NCBI GenBank assembly: GCA_000727475.1
Contig: KL647292.1
Span: 4,941,162 to 5,005,161, forward strand
Reading direction: 5' to 3'
DNA length: 64,000 bases
Source: Sarcocystis neurona
Taxonomy: Eukaryota; Apicomplexa; Conoidasida; Eucoccidiorida; Sarcocystidae
Shown: positions 1 through 11,400 of the stretch, piece by piece
Position numbering within the stretch: the stretch's first letter is position 1
How the letters are laid out: each line of letters begins with the position of its first letter
Notes under the pieces: model-generated
What the model saw: only the letters and a program-made list of their open reading frames with translations
Databases searched by the model: none
Told to the model about the DNA's origin: nothing
Made by a program: the position numbers and the translations under genes

Positions 1-3000
1 CAAAGACATCTCTACGCTGCTGCTGAGGCGACTCGAGCAGCGCAGCTACAGCTACACGAAAACGGCAACATCACGCAAAACGCCAACTAATAAATTCTTC
101 CTCTATGCAGATCTTCAGGGGAAAACCCACCATAGACGCCCATATAACTACGCACGCAAAGATACATCTGGTCAACGGGTTGAGGCATCAAGCGGCACTG
201 GCGACTACGAGCTCACGCCGCAGCCTTGGAGATCACAGACGTCACAGGCACTCAGCAAGACAACCAGGTGCAAAAGACAGACCAAGGCTGCAGACACGCA
301 TATATACATACTGTGACCCAACTTACATATACATATATGTATATAGATATCCATATATATATATATATTCCTCTCTGCAAAAGTACACACACACACACGC
401 ATATGCGTACACAGCCGGATACCGCTCTCCAACTCTACGCACGCAGACAGGTATACGCATATATATACGTATACCTACATTTCTGTCCCGTCTCTCGCTA
501 TCTCTCCCCCGCACCCAGATATACAGATCTGTTGGTCTGCGTGTACGTCGAAACAATACGTGTTTGCGAAGACGGCTGACCGTAAACGCAGTGCAAATTT
601 ACGCGGGCACAGGTGGGACCAGTTTCGACATGCGTGAGGCGGTAGTCGTTATCTGCTTCTTACTTGGGTTCCTCTCGAGGCTGTCGCTCAAGCCCCGCTG
701 TTGTTGTACCAGCAGGTGGCGGCGGCGCTGCAGTGTCACGCAACGTATGCGGCGGCGGCACGCGTAGGCTCAGTCTCTTCAGGTATTCCGCTCCTTGCGG
801 GCCTCGCATTTTGGCTGCTACCTCCGGGGGGAGCCGCTGCTGGACACGACGGAGAAATTCCTGCTCGATGTCGTCGCGCGTGAGGCCCGGAGGAAGCTGC
901 GCGTTGACGTCTTGGTCTACGGAAGGAAACGTCCAGGTGGCGAGACCCGCTGCTGCTTCTTTTTTGTGAGGAAAGGAAGAATATTCTACAGCCTCTCCTT
1001 CTGCGCGTCTTCCTCCAGGGCCTGCGTCGGGAACTTGCTGCTGCAGTAGCTGCTGCACCACCGCGACGTCCCCCAGAGATGCTACCAGCAGCGCCAGCGT
1101 CTCCCCTGCGGCTGCTTGCTGCTGCTCCTGCACCCGCGTTGCTGCCAGATATCCATCGTCTGCGCTGCGTACCTCCAGACTCTGGCCGTCCCCGTCTTCC
1201 ACCACCACCAGCTTATCGCCCGTCTGCAGCACGACAACCCAGCGAGATGCGCGCAACGAGGGCGCAGCAGCAGTTTCTTCTCGCTTTTCAAGCAGCGGTA
1301 GGATCAGCTTGAAGAGGATATAGACGCAGAAAACAGATAACGGTGATCTCTACGAAGCTATCCACACGTACGTACGTGTATACACACATTTGCATTCTTG
1401 TCCAGATATATATGCATATATGTATACGTCTAGTCTCTACACCTATCTACCTATCTATATCAAACGCACACAAGTGTACCTAACCATCAGTCTGTATATA
1501 TACGAATTCTCTAACAGACACACACATATACGTATAGCCAGCGCCTGCCCGTCCGTATGGACGGACACCAAAGCTGTTATCCGCCTGCAGTAACGAGAGA
1601 GAAAGATGATATCCTGGGACGGCGTTCTGCGCCTCCTCCTGCGTAGCTTCTGCTGCGAAGTAGCACTGGAAGTGCATGCAGCAGCTGCCGCATGTGCGTC
1701 GCAAGCAGGTGTCCTTCCTCTTCTTCGATTTCTGCGACAGCAGCGATTCGCCGCAACAGCAGGACGCGCATCTGCTCGTTCTTCTCACCTTCACAAAGTC
1801 GCCCACCCGCCGGAGCCACTTGACCACGCGGGCAGAGACCACTGCAGCGGGAGAGTCCACTTGCAGGAAGACTTCACGAGTCCCCTCCGGCATGTGGCCT
1901 GCACCCGAGACACGCCTCTGCTGCGGAGACGCCGCTGCAGCTGCTGCCGCTGTCGCGTCTCTCGCGAACAGAGCCACCGACGTTCCCACGGGCACTTTCA
2001 CGCCCGGGGCCACCAAAATACGCGCCAACACCCCTGCCACCACCCGCATCACAGGCACACAGGCACACACACACGCCTGCGGGCCGCTTCAACTGCGCTT
2101 CTGCTGCTGTTTCTTCGTATATGCTGCTGGTGGAGCTACTGCTTTGCAACGGTGTGCACTGGCCTCGTGACGCGCATGCAGCAGGCGGACGAACCACAAA
2201 GAATTGTCACGCGCGTCACACACGCAGCCGCAGATGACTCCCTGCTGCGGCTGTCGTTGCAACAACAGAAACCGGTACGCTTTCCAAGAGAAGTGTGCCG
2301 CATCCGGCACACGGGCGATTTCGTCGGTACACGTGCGCTGCCCACATTACGCCACAAGGGATACATACAGATGCGCTGTATATGCGGGCGCAGAGATCTG
2401 CTTCTCTGCACAACTTCTACCAAACACGAAGAGGCGTCTCTCGTCGTGTTGGGTGCCAAGAAGCTCTTCACACCATGCCGCAGCGCTACTCTCCCCAGCG
2501 GACATCGGCAGGAGGGCTGTCTGCTCCTACAGCAGCAGGAAAGTTCCTATTTGAACCATACGTGTCCACACGTCCTTGCATGCTTGCAGATCGACTTGCA
2601 GTCATGACACACGATATTTGCGTATGTGTCAGTAATATGTGCGGGCACACCTGTCCGGCTATACACACATAAAGTAACGTACACGAATAGACATCCAAGT
2701 ATGTGTCTACCTACTTCGGCGAACGTCCACATACATATATATATATATGTGTAAATAGGTTTGTCGTACGTCTCGTGGTAGTTTTCTACGCATACGCTTC
2801 CAACGGCTCGTGGAAATGACGCAGTCCTCCAGGGGTGCCACACACTCGTTCTCCACAAGACCGCTACTTTTGGAGAATGTCAAATCTGTGTCTATACGTA
2901 AAGAGAAAATGAAGCAGGAAGCAAGCTAGACACGCCCTACGTATGTACATATACATGTATATATACGTAGTTCACCATATACGTGTATCCACGTATGTTT

Positions 3001-6000
3001 GCATGTACATCCTCCTAGCACATAGGAAAAGCAGGCTATACCCGTATGTGTGTATATGCGCGTATATACGTGCAGGTGCTTGGGGCGTGCATCTACTGTT
3101 CGCGCAGGCGCAGGCATGACGCACTCTTTATGCTGGCAGGCGGCTGATTCTTCCTGAGAGTGTGCGAGGTTGCTGCGTCGGCGCACAAAAAATAATAGAC
3201 GCCCACATTCTCTTCTTTCTCTGTCTCTCCGTATCTCGATATATGAAACGTCCGCCCGCGGCGGTGTACAGACAGCGCAGGGGACACCTCTTAAAGCGAC
3301 AGTCGAATAGCATTCCCTCGGGGGAATTTGGCACTCCACCGCTCACAACAGTCAACAGCACCTCCAACTGCACAAGTTTTGTACTTCCGTCGAAACTAAA
3401 CAGCTCCAGTATACCACCAACAGTTCGATGTACACACACCGCTCACGGCAAAGTCGTCGAACAGCGCTAACTCCCGGGACCCGACCTCTCTTCTTCAAAA
3501 GCGACGTACCGTCGTGAGGAGCTTCTACGTCCATGTCTGCTTTATCACGTTCGACGATGAACAACACCTCTCCCTGCCTCACAGTTTCTCCTTCCTTTTT
3601 CTTCCACACAGCAATATGCCCGTCACGTGCAGAGGGGCCTAACGCCGGTAATATCAACTCGCTGATCCCTGCGTTCTCCCCCGCATCCTTTGCGATCTCC
3701 GCTGCTGGTTCTGCTTCTCCACCTCCTCCTCTTCCTGCGTCGAAGGCGTCACCTGCTGCTGCGGCCGCCTCGCCTCCTGCTGCTGCTCCTTCTCCAGAGG
3801 CTACCGCTGCCTCGCCAGACAGCAGACCTACGCCGTGCTGTTCAATAAGAGGCAAGTCTTCCAGCTGCTCGGCAATCAGGGCCACCGTCGATCCCACTGG
3901 CGCCGAGATGCCTTCCGGCACTGCATGGTACGCCATGAAGCCTGCGACACCGACAGCAGCAACAGCAGAGCTTGACACGAATGGCAGCACAGCGCAGCAG
4001 CAGCAGTCGTACGACGCATCAGTGGCACCTGCAGCAGTTAGACCACGGAGCGCAGCAAGAGCAACAAGCGGTTGCTCGACACAACAGCAGCAGCAGTTGC
4101 GCGCTCCCCTTCCGTCCCCCACCCCAGGACGTCAGAGCAGCGTGTGAGACGCAACAGAGCAGCGGCACTATGCAAGCCAGCAGCAGCAGCAGCTTTCACG
4201 GAAGTTTGTGCCACTGCGGCACGTCGGAAAAGAAACAGCAACGCAGTGTGTTACCGGCAATCACGAGAGCAGCAACTGCAGCAGTCTCCGCAGAACAAAG
4301 GCTGCGTCCCCTGTTTTTTTTACCGCCTTCCGAGACGATACTGATCTCTGACCTTACGGCCTGCACCTTCTGCGCGAAGACCAACTGCGTCGATCAACTT
4401 GTGCACCACCTACGCTCACACTTTTACCAACGCGCCCACTTCACTGCGATGGGGCCCCCCGGTGAGCACGACACACATCGACAATAACGCTGCACACAAG
4501 TTCTTCTTCTGCAACTCCTCGCAACACGTACGGCACATCTCGCTAGAATGCGCGTACACGGCTACTGCCGCTATCAACGAAAGGGAGAACGACGGTCACG
4601 CTGCACGCTTCGGGACATTGTCTGACGACCAGACGTCGGGTGACGAGGGACTACAAGCAGGACACACGGCTGCTTCGACCGACCGAGGTCACGCAGTCAC
4701 TGATACGGCACGTGTCACCTGTGTGCAGCACCAAATACAGAGAAGCAGCGGGGGAGAAGAAACTGCGTTACCAAGCACAGGAGCCGCTGTCTCACCAGCA
4801 TCGAAGGCTTCCACGTCCATGTCCGCCTTGTCACTTTCCACAACCATCAGCACATCTCCCACCTGTTGCAGCAGCACTCACAGACGCATTGACGCAGAGC
4901 AGCACGAAGCTTCGCCGGGCGTCTAGCACGCCCAGGAGTTTTCCTCTACCAGGAGACGCCCCGCGACTCCCCCTCAAGTCACTGGCAGGCGCGCGCTCGC
5001 GCAGGTTGATGCGCAGACGGGTGCGTGGTGTCTCTGCTCCGACGTGTGTTTGCTGTGGAAGCTTCTGTGCGTCCATTCACTCCGTCTCCCCGCACGCGCC
5101 CAGATGTCAGCACGTCTCTGTTCCCGCTTGAAAGAAAGTCTGCGCACCCTCTCTGCTGAGGCGGTGCGTCTTCCTATCGACGAGGAGCGGCTTCTCTCTG
5201 GCAGTCCGTGACGCTGCGTGCAGCTCTGGTTCGTACTCAGACGGTGTCTGCTCTACCCAGTTGCAGCACTGGCACGCCTCCGCGGGGCGGTACCGGAGGA
5301 CACGCAGGCGCCCAGACGTGGAATGCTTCTCCGTACACGTGCGTGTGTGTGTGGTGGCATCCTCGGCAGACCTAAGGAGCGTATATATCTGCGTATCCGT
5401 CTGTAGACACTTGCACATGCTGTGGACGTACGGGTATACATCGGTGTGGCTCCGCGTGTGCTTACGTGTGGAGGTGGAGAATATTGCCGATATGTGTGCG
5501 CGTGTGTGTCTTCATGAGTACACACACGCTTGCATGCGTACACACGTATATGGCACACATGGGTGTAGACGCGTGTGTCCCTATCTGCGCGCATGCATCC
5601 GTATGTATATATAAATGTGGGTGTATATGGTGTGTCTCTGTCTGTCTCTTTGTCTAATCACACGTGAGCCCGCGCGAGGCGTATACGCATATATAGACCT
5701 GTGCGTATCACTCGCGCCCCGCTCGACCTCTGTGCACGTGGCAGGCCATGTGTACATTTCGCTTGTCTATTAGGACATGCGTCCACGCGCAGGGACTGTG
5801 CGTCTACATGCGTCCACGATGGGTTCTCATCTAAAAAGTGAGGACTGCCTGCGCAACAGACCAGGAGAAAAAAGTGAAGGCAGGTATGCGCCGAGAGCAC
5901 TTGGTGCACACAAGGTGGCGAGCAGCAGCAGCAGCAGCAGCAAGGAAGAAGGCCAAAAAACATGTGTTTTCTTACGCAGAGGGATGCACAGGCATGAACG

Positions 6001-8478
6001 GTGAATTTACAGACAAAGTGCGGTTCCCGCCGCCTTGGCTGTCTTCGTCTTTGACGCCGTTTCCTCCTCGTTCGTCCACGTGGCCTGCTGCCGCCTTCTC
6101 GACGCGCGCTCTGTCTGCTTGCTGTTGCCGTCTCTCTCTTGTGCGGTCCCGTCTCTGTCGACTTCCACCGCTGCCGTCTCCCGTGTTGCTGCTGCCCCGT
6201 CGAAATCGTTCCCGCTCTTCTCAGAACAGCGCCTGTTGACTCCCTTGCTGCTCTGACTGTTACCTACCTCCATAATGGGGCTGATGGCTCTCTCATCCGC
6301 TCTTGCCGTTGCTGCTTCTGCTACATAGTTTACTGCTGCTGCTGCTGCTCTCTCTCACGAATACCACTCCTGTTGTCTCGTTTCCTCCTGCTACTGCTGC
6401 TGCTATCTCGTTTACTGCTGCTGCTGCTGTCTCTTCCGTCTACGACCCCTGCTGTCTCGTTTACTCCTGCTGCTGCTGCTCTCTCCTTCACTGCCGCGGC
6501 CTCTCTCTCTTACCTGGACGCGCTCCCCAACCTGCTTCATCCACGACACAATGCGACCCTCCTTCATGGTGCTCGATAACGCAGGCATGGTCACTTCTTT
6601 TACATTTCCCACAAGTTTGCTGCCGCTCTTCTTCTCTTGAGATGCTCCAGCTGCAGCAACAGCAGTGGCGGAGATGCGCCAAGGAGTAGCAGCACGGACG
6701 GCCGGCGAGGAATCGAATATCCCATGGCTTCCAGCGTTTCTACCACCTGCTGTCTGTGCAGCAGTTTTAGCAGTGCCGCGGCTGCTGTCGCTGCTACAGC
6801 CGAAGGCAGCCGTTGACGTGGAAGCAGCGCCGAGTATAGGCAAAGGCAAAGGCGTCTGCAAAGAGCTGACTTCCCATTTGCCCTGCCTTTCGTGTTTCCC
6901 TCCCAAACGAGAGGAGTTGCTGAGAGGCACCGGAGAAGATGTCTGCTGTTGTTGCCGCCGGTTTTGCCGTCGCTGTGCGGCTGCGCCAGCGCCAGGGACA
7001 CGGGGACTGCCAACTGAGGAGAGGAAGGCAAGAGAGGTGCTGCTACCTCTCTTGTCTTCAGCGTTGCTGCTGCTGCTGCCCGACTTCTCTACGACACTGC
7101 TGTGGCTGCTGGGACGGCTCGATCGTTCTGACAGGCCGCTGCTGTGAACAAAAGGCGCAGCAGCAGCAGCGGGACTTGGCAAAGCACGCGACCCCACATA
7201 CAGGGGAGGAGCAGCAAGTGACGAGGCACTGCTGCTGCAGCCCAAGAAGCTACGGCGTGAAAGAGGAAGTGCGGCTGCTGGCAGCAGCACCGTCCCCACA
7301 ATCCCTAGAGGGATGCAACTGCTGTTGCAGCTTGCTGCCGCAGGACTGCTCTGCAGGCTCTGCAATCGGAACTGCTGCGCCAAGAGCAGCAGCACCAAAG
7401 CGAGCAACAGCAATAGGTACCCGGAGGAATCGCTGCTGTCGCCGCGGTAGCCCGAACCGCGCACACATTCGCGTATGCCTGCAGAGTCGTTCCCGAGTGT
7501 GCGGAGTGCAAGAGAGAGCCAGCGTTTCGTAGGCGGCAGGGCAGTAATACTCCACGACTGGTGCTGGGATTGGTGTTTCTGGCGATGTCGCAGGCAGTGT
7601 TCCTCTGGCGTCGCTGCTGCTGCGGGACCTTGCCAGCCTGCCGGCCGTGACAGTCCTGCTACTGCCTCCGCGGTTTTTCGGCCCGGGGGCACCGTCTTAG
7701 TCGCTGCTGAAGCCGCACGGGCTGCAGAGACAAAAGGTGCTCCCGCTGCTGCGGTTGGCATATACGTGCCTCGTGGAGGTCGGCAGGGTGGAGACGCGTC
7801 TGCCAGTGTCCTGCCCCACCGCCGCGAGGGCGTCAGCAGTGCCTGCAATCTAGTGGCTATCGCTGCTGCTATGGCTGCGAGGTTACCAGCAGCGGGCTCA
7901 GGCTTGACTTCAGCAGCGCCCCGGCGGTTTCCTGTGTCACCAGCGGACTGCCCAGCAGCGGCGGCGGCAGCAGCAGCAATACCGAGACAAGCGGGGGGGG
8001 CAGCAACAACGACAGGCGTGCGGCCAGCACCCAGAAGAGATCTACCATGAGCACCAGGTTCACCAGCAACAGGAGCCGCAGCGTGTCTTCTCCCTCCCCG
8101 CTGTGGACCGGGGGTCGGCGGGCCGTCGGAACAAGAACGAACTGCCGTGGTGGTGTTGAAGATGCTACTCCCTGGCAGGACCAGGTCCCAATAGGACTGA
8201 AGCAGAGCAGCAGGAGCAGCTACAGCAGTCTCTGCGCTGGGCGGAGCTCCACACGCACCCGGCGCCATCTCGCTCGGTCGCGAGAGCCTGATGCAGGACG
8301 ATAGCAGATGGCGAAGGGAAGCGCGCCAGGACACGGCACAACAACTGCAGCTGTCGCTTCGTACACGCGGGGTGCTGCTGTTGTTGATGTTCGTTGGCAA
8401 ATGAGGCACGCGTGCCGGAGTCGTATTACAGTAATCTTCGTGCTGTGGCCACCGCTGCTGCTGCTGCTGTTGTAGCAA
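1..8478 (-). CDS. Plastid-type dihydrolipoamide acetyltransferase (PDH E2), multi-lipoyl, partial at the left edge
   Basis: E2 carries acetyl groups on lipoyl-lysine arms within pyruvate dehydrogenase, which in apicomplexans sits in the apicoplast and feeds fatty-acid synthesis. Minus-strand exons: 8478-6514 (start unresolved), 4862-4796, 3941-3510, 2033-1789, 1223-664, then a donor AA|GTAAGA and off-window sequence. Lipoyl domain 1 runs from MPALSSTMKEG through ESDKADMDVE (lysine present) to APVGSTVALIAE. Domain 2 runs from ILPALGPSARDGHIAVW through ERDKADMDVE to VPVGTSVALFARD. Domain 3 ends in VVVEDGDGQSLEV and lacks the lysine. Linkers are Ala/Glu-rich, as in E2 proteins. The DKADMDVE signature is plastid/cyanobacterial in style. 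No E3-binding or catalytic domain is visible; they should lie left of base 1. A possible next exon begins at base 22 after CTCAG. The N-terminal ~650 codons of the first exon are low complexity with a Leu-rich stretch near 7390-7425 that could belong to a signal peptide. Identity is firm; the N terminus is not. Confidence 0.85.
1224..6513 (-). repeat. E2 introns with TA/CA microsatellites and CAG runs
   Basis: Four introns, each fixed by lipoyl-domain continuity: 6513-4863, 4795-3942, 3509-2034 and 1788-1224. They have GT-AG ends (donors GTAAGA, GTGAGA, GTACGT, GTGAGA; acceptors all CAG). They hold (TA)n/(GTATAC)n tracts near 1380-1530, 2730-2760 and 2940-3070, TG-rich sequence at 5340-5660, and a perfect (CAG)n run at about 5921-5942. 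I see no gene inside them. The stretch 1-663, beyond the last clear exon, is again a TA/CA-rich intron (for example 340-400) apart from the possible exon at its far left. Confidence 0.7.
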
Positions 8479-11400
8479 CTGCTGCTGGTCTTGTAACTCC
8501 TACTGCTGATGCGGTTGCTCGTGCTGTTGTTCTTGCTCGAGAAAGGAAGACGCAGACGGGGACACGTGCTGCCGCTGCGGCTACCTGCGGCCGCATGTGA
8601 AGAAGAAGAAGAGCGGTGGAGCAGCGACTCCACGTGTGCGATAAGCTGCCACCTCGAGAAACAAGTGCCGCGGACTGCAGAAGGCAGACACGCATGCGAC
8701 GACAACTTATACACGTGCTGCTGTTGCTGCTGTTAAGAGGAGGGTGCTGGTGTGTGTGGCAGCTATTGCTGGCGACTCTCGCTGCAACACGGATATCCGC
8801 CTTTGCTGACCACAAACACGTTGTCATGGTGCAGCCGCGTGGCCGCAGCGGGGCAGTGCTGCCAGAGTCTGCTTTTGAACGTTGATGCGTGCTCCTCCTG
8901 CTAAGGCGTTCTGCCAGCGCAAAAAAGTTTAAAGGTGCTGCATCTGCTGCTGGCACTTCCTGCTGCTGGAGAGCCTCTCAGGTGTCGCTGCTGGAGAGTC
9001 TTCTAGGCGGGTACGGCGCTGGTGCTGAGGCTGTCTACAGTTGATTGTCCCGCCTGCCGTTGACGGTTGTTGGCCTGTGCCTTCGGCTGCCTCAGCTGCT
9101 TCTCTCTCCTGCTACGACTGGCTGCACTTCTGCAGGAGCCCTCCTTCAGGCGCGGAAGTATAGCTCCTGCTGCCCTCCTCTCCTTTCGTGCTGTCGTAAC
9201 GTGTGGAAGGCAGCCACACACCGTGACAGTAACACACCGGGAAAGCGTTGTGTTGTTGATCGCTAATACGCAGCCCCAAGTTCACTATTGGCCGGAATTG
9301 CAACGCGTCGAGACGGTCATTCATGCCATTGCTGTCTCTTGAAGTTTTGTTGTTGTTTAAGCTGTGTACGCCAGAACGTTGCTGCAGCAAACGCTGTCGC
9401 AGCTCCTGCTGCTCCGCTGCTACTCAGTGACAGGTGTGGAAACAAGAAGTCTGCTGTCGGCACTGGCAGGGTCTCAATTGCAGCGGATTTGGACGACAGC
9501 AAGTGCGGCACCGAGAAGACAACGCGGCACGCAAGAGGAGGACTTGTGGGGCGAAGAGGAGGAGAGAAACGACGTCGTCTACTTTCCGTGCTGCCGCCCG
9601 AGAAGACGTGCCAGAGGGAGGACCGTTCTTTTTGCTTCATGTGCTGCTGCTGCCGCCACGACGGCTTCTACATGAGCGGCTGTGGTCGCAGCGGCGCGAG
9701 GGGCCTCCTGCTCGAGCGTCGCACACTAGTAACACAAGGCGGACAGCCGTGTGCTGCGCGGCGGCTCTGCTGCTCGTACTGCTGAGATTCTGTGCCGGCG
9801 GCCCTTGCTGCTGCCGCTGCTGCAGCAGCACAGACCACAAAGAAAGCGAGAGGAGAAGCCAGGAATTAGGACAGCAGCAGGAAGCATGGCTGTGGAGAAG
9901 GACAAACACGCGACTGAGGCGGACGCATAATATAGGACACTTCTGCGTCGTATTTGCCGGTGTGTGCAGCAGGCTGCCCACTCCCAGTCCTCTTCTTTGA
10001 ACAGAAAGGCGTTGCTGCAGGGCGGTCTTGCAGGAGCAGCGAGGGAGAAGTATGCCCGGAGACACGTGGGAAAAAGAAGAAGCACACGCGCTGGCCTCCT
10101 TCTCTGCTGTCGCTGTGTCTGCAACGGGAGTTTGCGACGATGGTAGTGGGTAGTGGAGGAGCGACACACTGCAGGAGCCGCTGCAGGGGGGCGAGAGGCG
10201 GCAGTTGGCGGCAGTTCCAGCGACAGTAACAAGAGTCCGCAGCAAACAGTGAGCAGCAGACTAGCGGCATTACACCCAGCAGAAAGTACAGGAACGTCAC
10301 CCCGCCCCTAGGCGGACGACGGGGCGGCAGTCGTGAACAGTGCAGCAGTGGAAGAGCAGCGGGCTGCTGGTGTTCGGACGGCACAGCGGCAGCAGCACGG
10401 CGGCCGCAAAACTGCAACAGCAGCCCAGCAACGCGAGCAGCAGCAGAGCACACGCGCGGCAGAGTCGTCTTGTGGAAGAACTACCGGCGCTGGAGGCAGT
10501 TGTGCACAGAGCATGGCTGATGTGTGTGCGCAGAGCAACCGGGGCGTACTGGCGCGGTCGTGCTGATACATAATTTTTTTCTGAAATCCGCATGGGCTCC
10601 GCCTCGTAGGCAGCAGCCGCATGGTTAGTCTTGGTCTGGTCCTGCTGCCCAGAAGGAGGACAGCGAGCGCAGAGTGTGGAGCGAGGCAGTGAACAACGTT
10701 GCCTCTGCGGCGGCGCTCTTCCTGTAAAACACTCAGTATGATGCTGGGGATCTACTACTACTGACGCTGCCGCTTCTTTTACTGCGGCTGTGCGGATGGG
10801 GTCTTTTGCTGATGCTTGGAATACTTACTGTTGTACCTGCGGCTCGTGCGACAAGTGCTGAGGCCGCGGGTGCTGCTGTTTTCGACGCTGCGGGGACTAC
10901 TATTAGTGCTGCTGGTCTTCCTAGTGTGCAGGAGAAATTGAGACCGGCGAGTGTCGACAGAGTGCTCAGCGAAAGAGAAGGAGTTCTGTATTCAATACTG
11001 TCTAACATTTTACGTGTCCCGTGGTATGCGTCAGCTGCTTTCGTTGCCGCCTTTACTTCAGCAGCCGCTGTTGTTCGTGTTGTGGCTCTTACTACTTCAC
11101 GCTGTGCGGTGTTGCGGGTTTCTGCGGCTGCTTCAGTCTCTTCTTCTCTGTTGACATCTCTGTGGCGTTCGTGCTGCTGTTGGGCATGCTGCTGCTATAT
11201 CGACTCAGTGCGCTGCTGACCACTACACGCAGATTGACCCTTTTCAGGGAAATTAACAGCATGCTGAGGCTTCTGCCCCTCGTTCAGCCTTCGGGAGCTG
11301 CGGCGGCTGGCTGCTCTTGTGCTGCAGCCCCGCCTTCTTTTCCAAGTCCTGCTGCAGCTACACCCCTTTCTCTTTATGGATGCCTGTCTCTGCACGCGAT

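Noticed and set aside
10806..11219. 137-codon plus frame with hydrophobic stretches upstream of the sigma gene
   Set aside because: Its hydrophobicity comes from GCT/GTT/CTG repeats, and an opposing frame is equally open. It cannot be told from chance; an upstream sigma exon here remains possible but unsupported.
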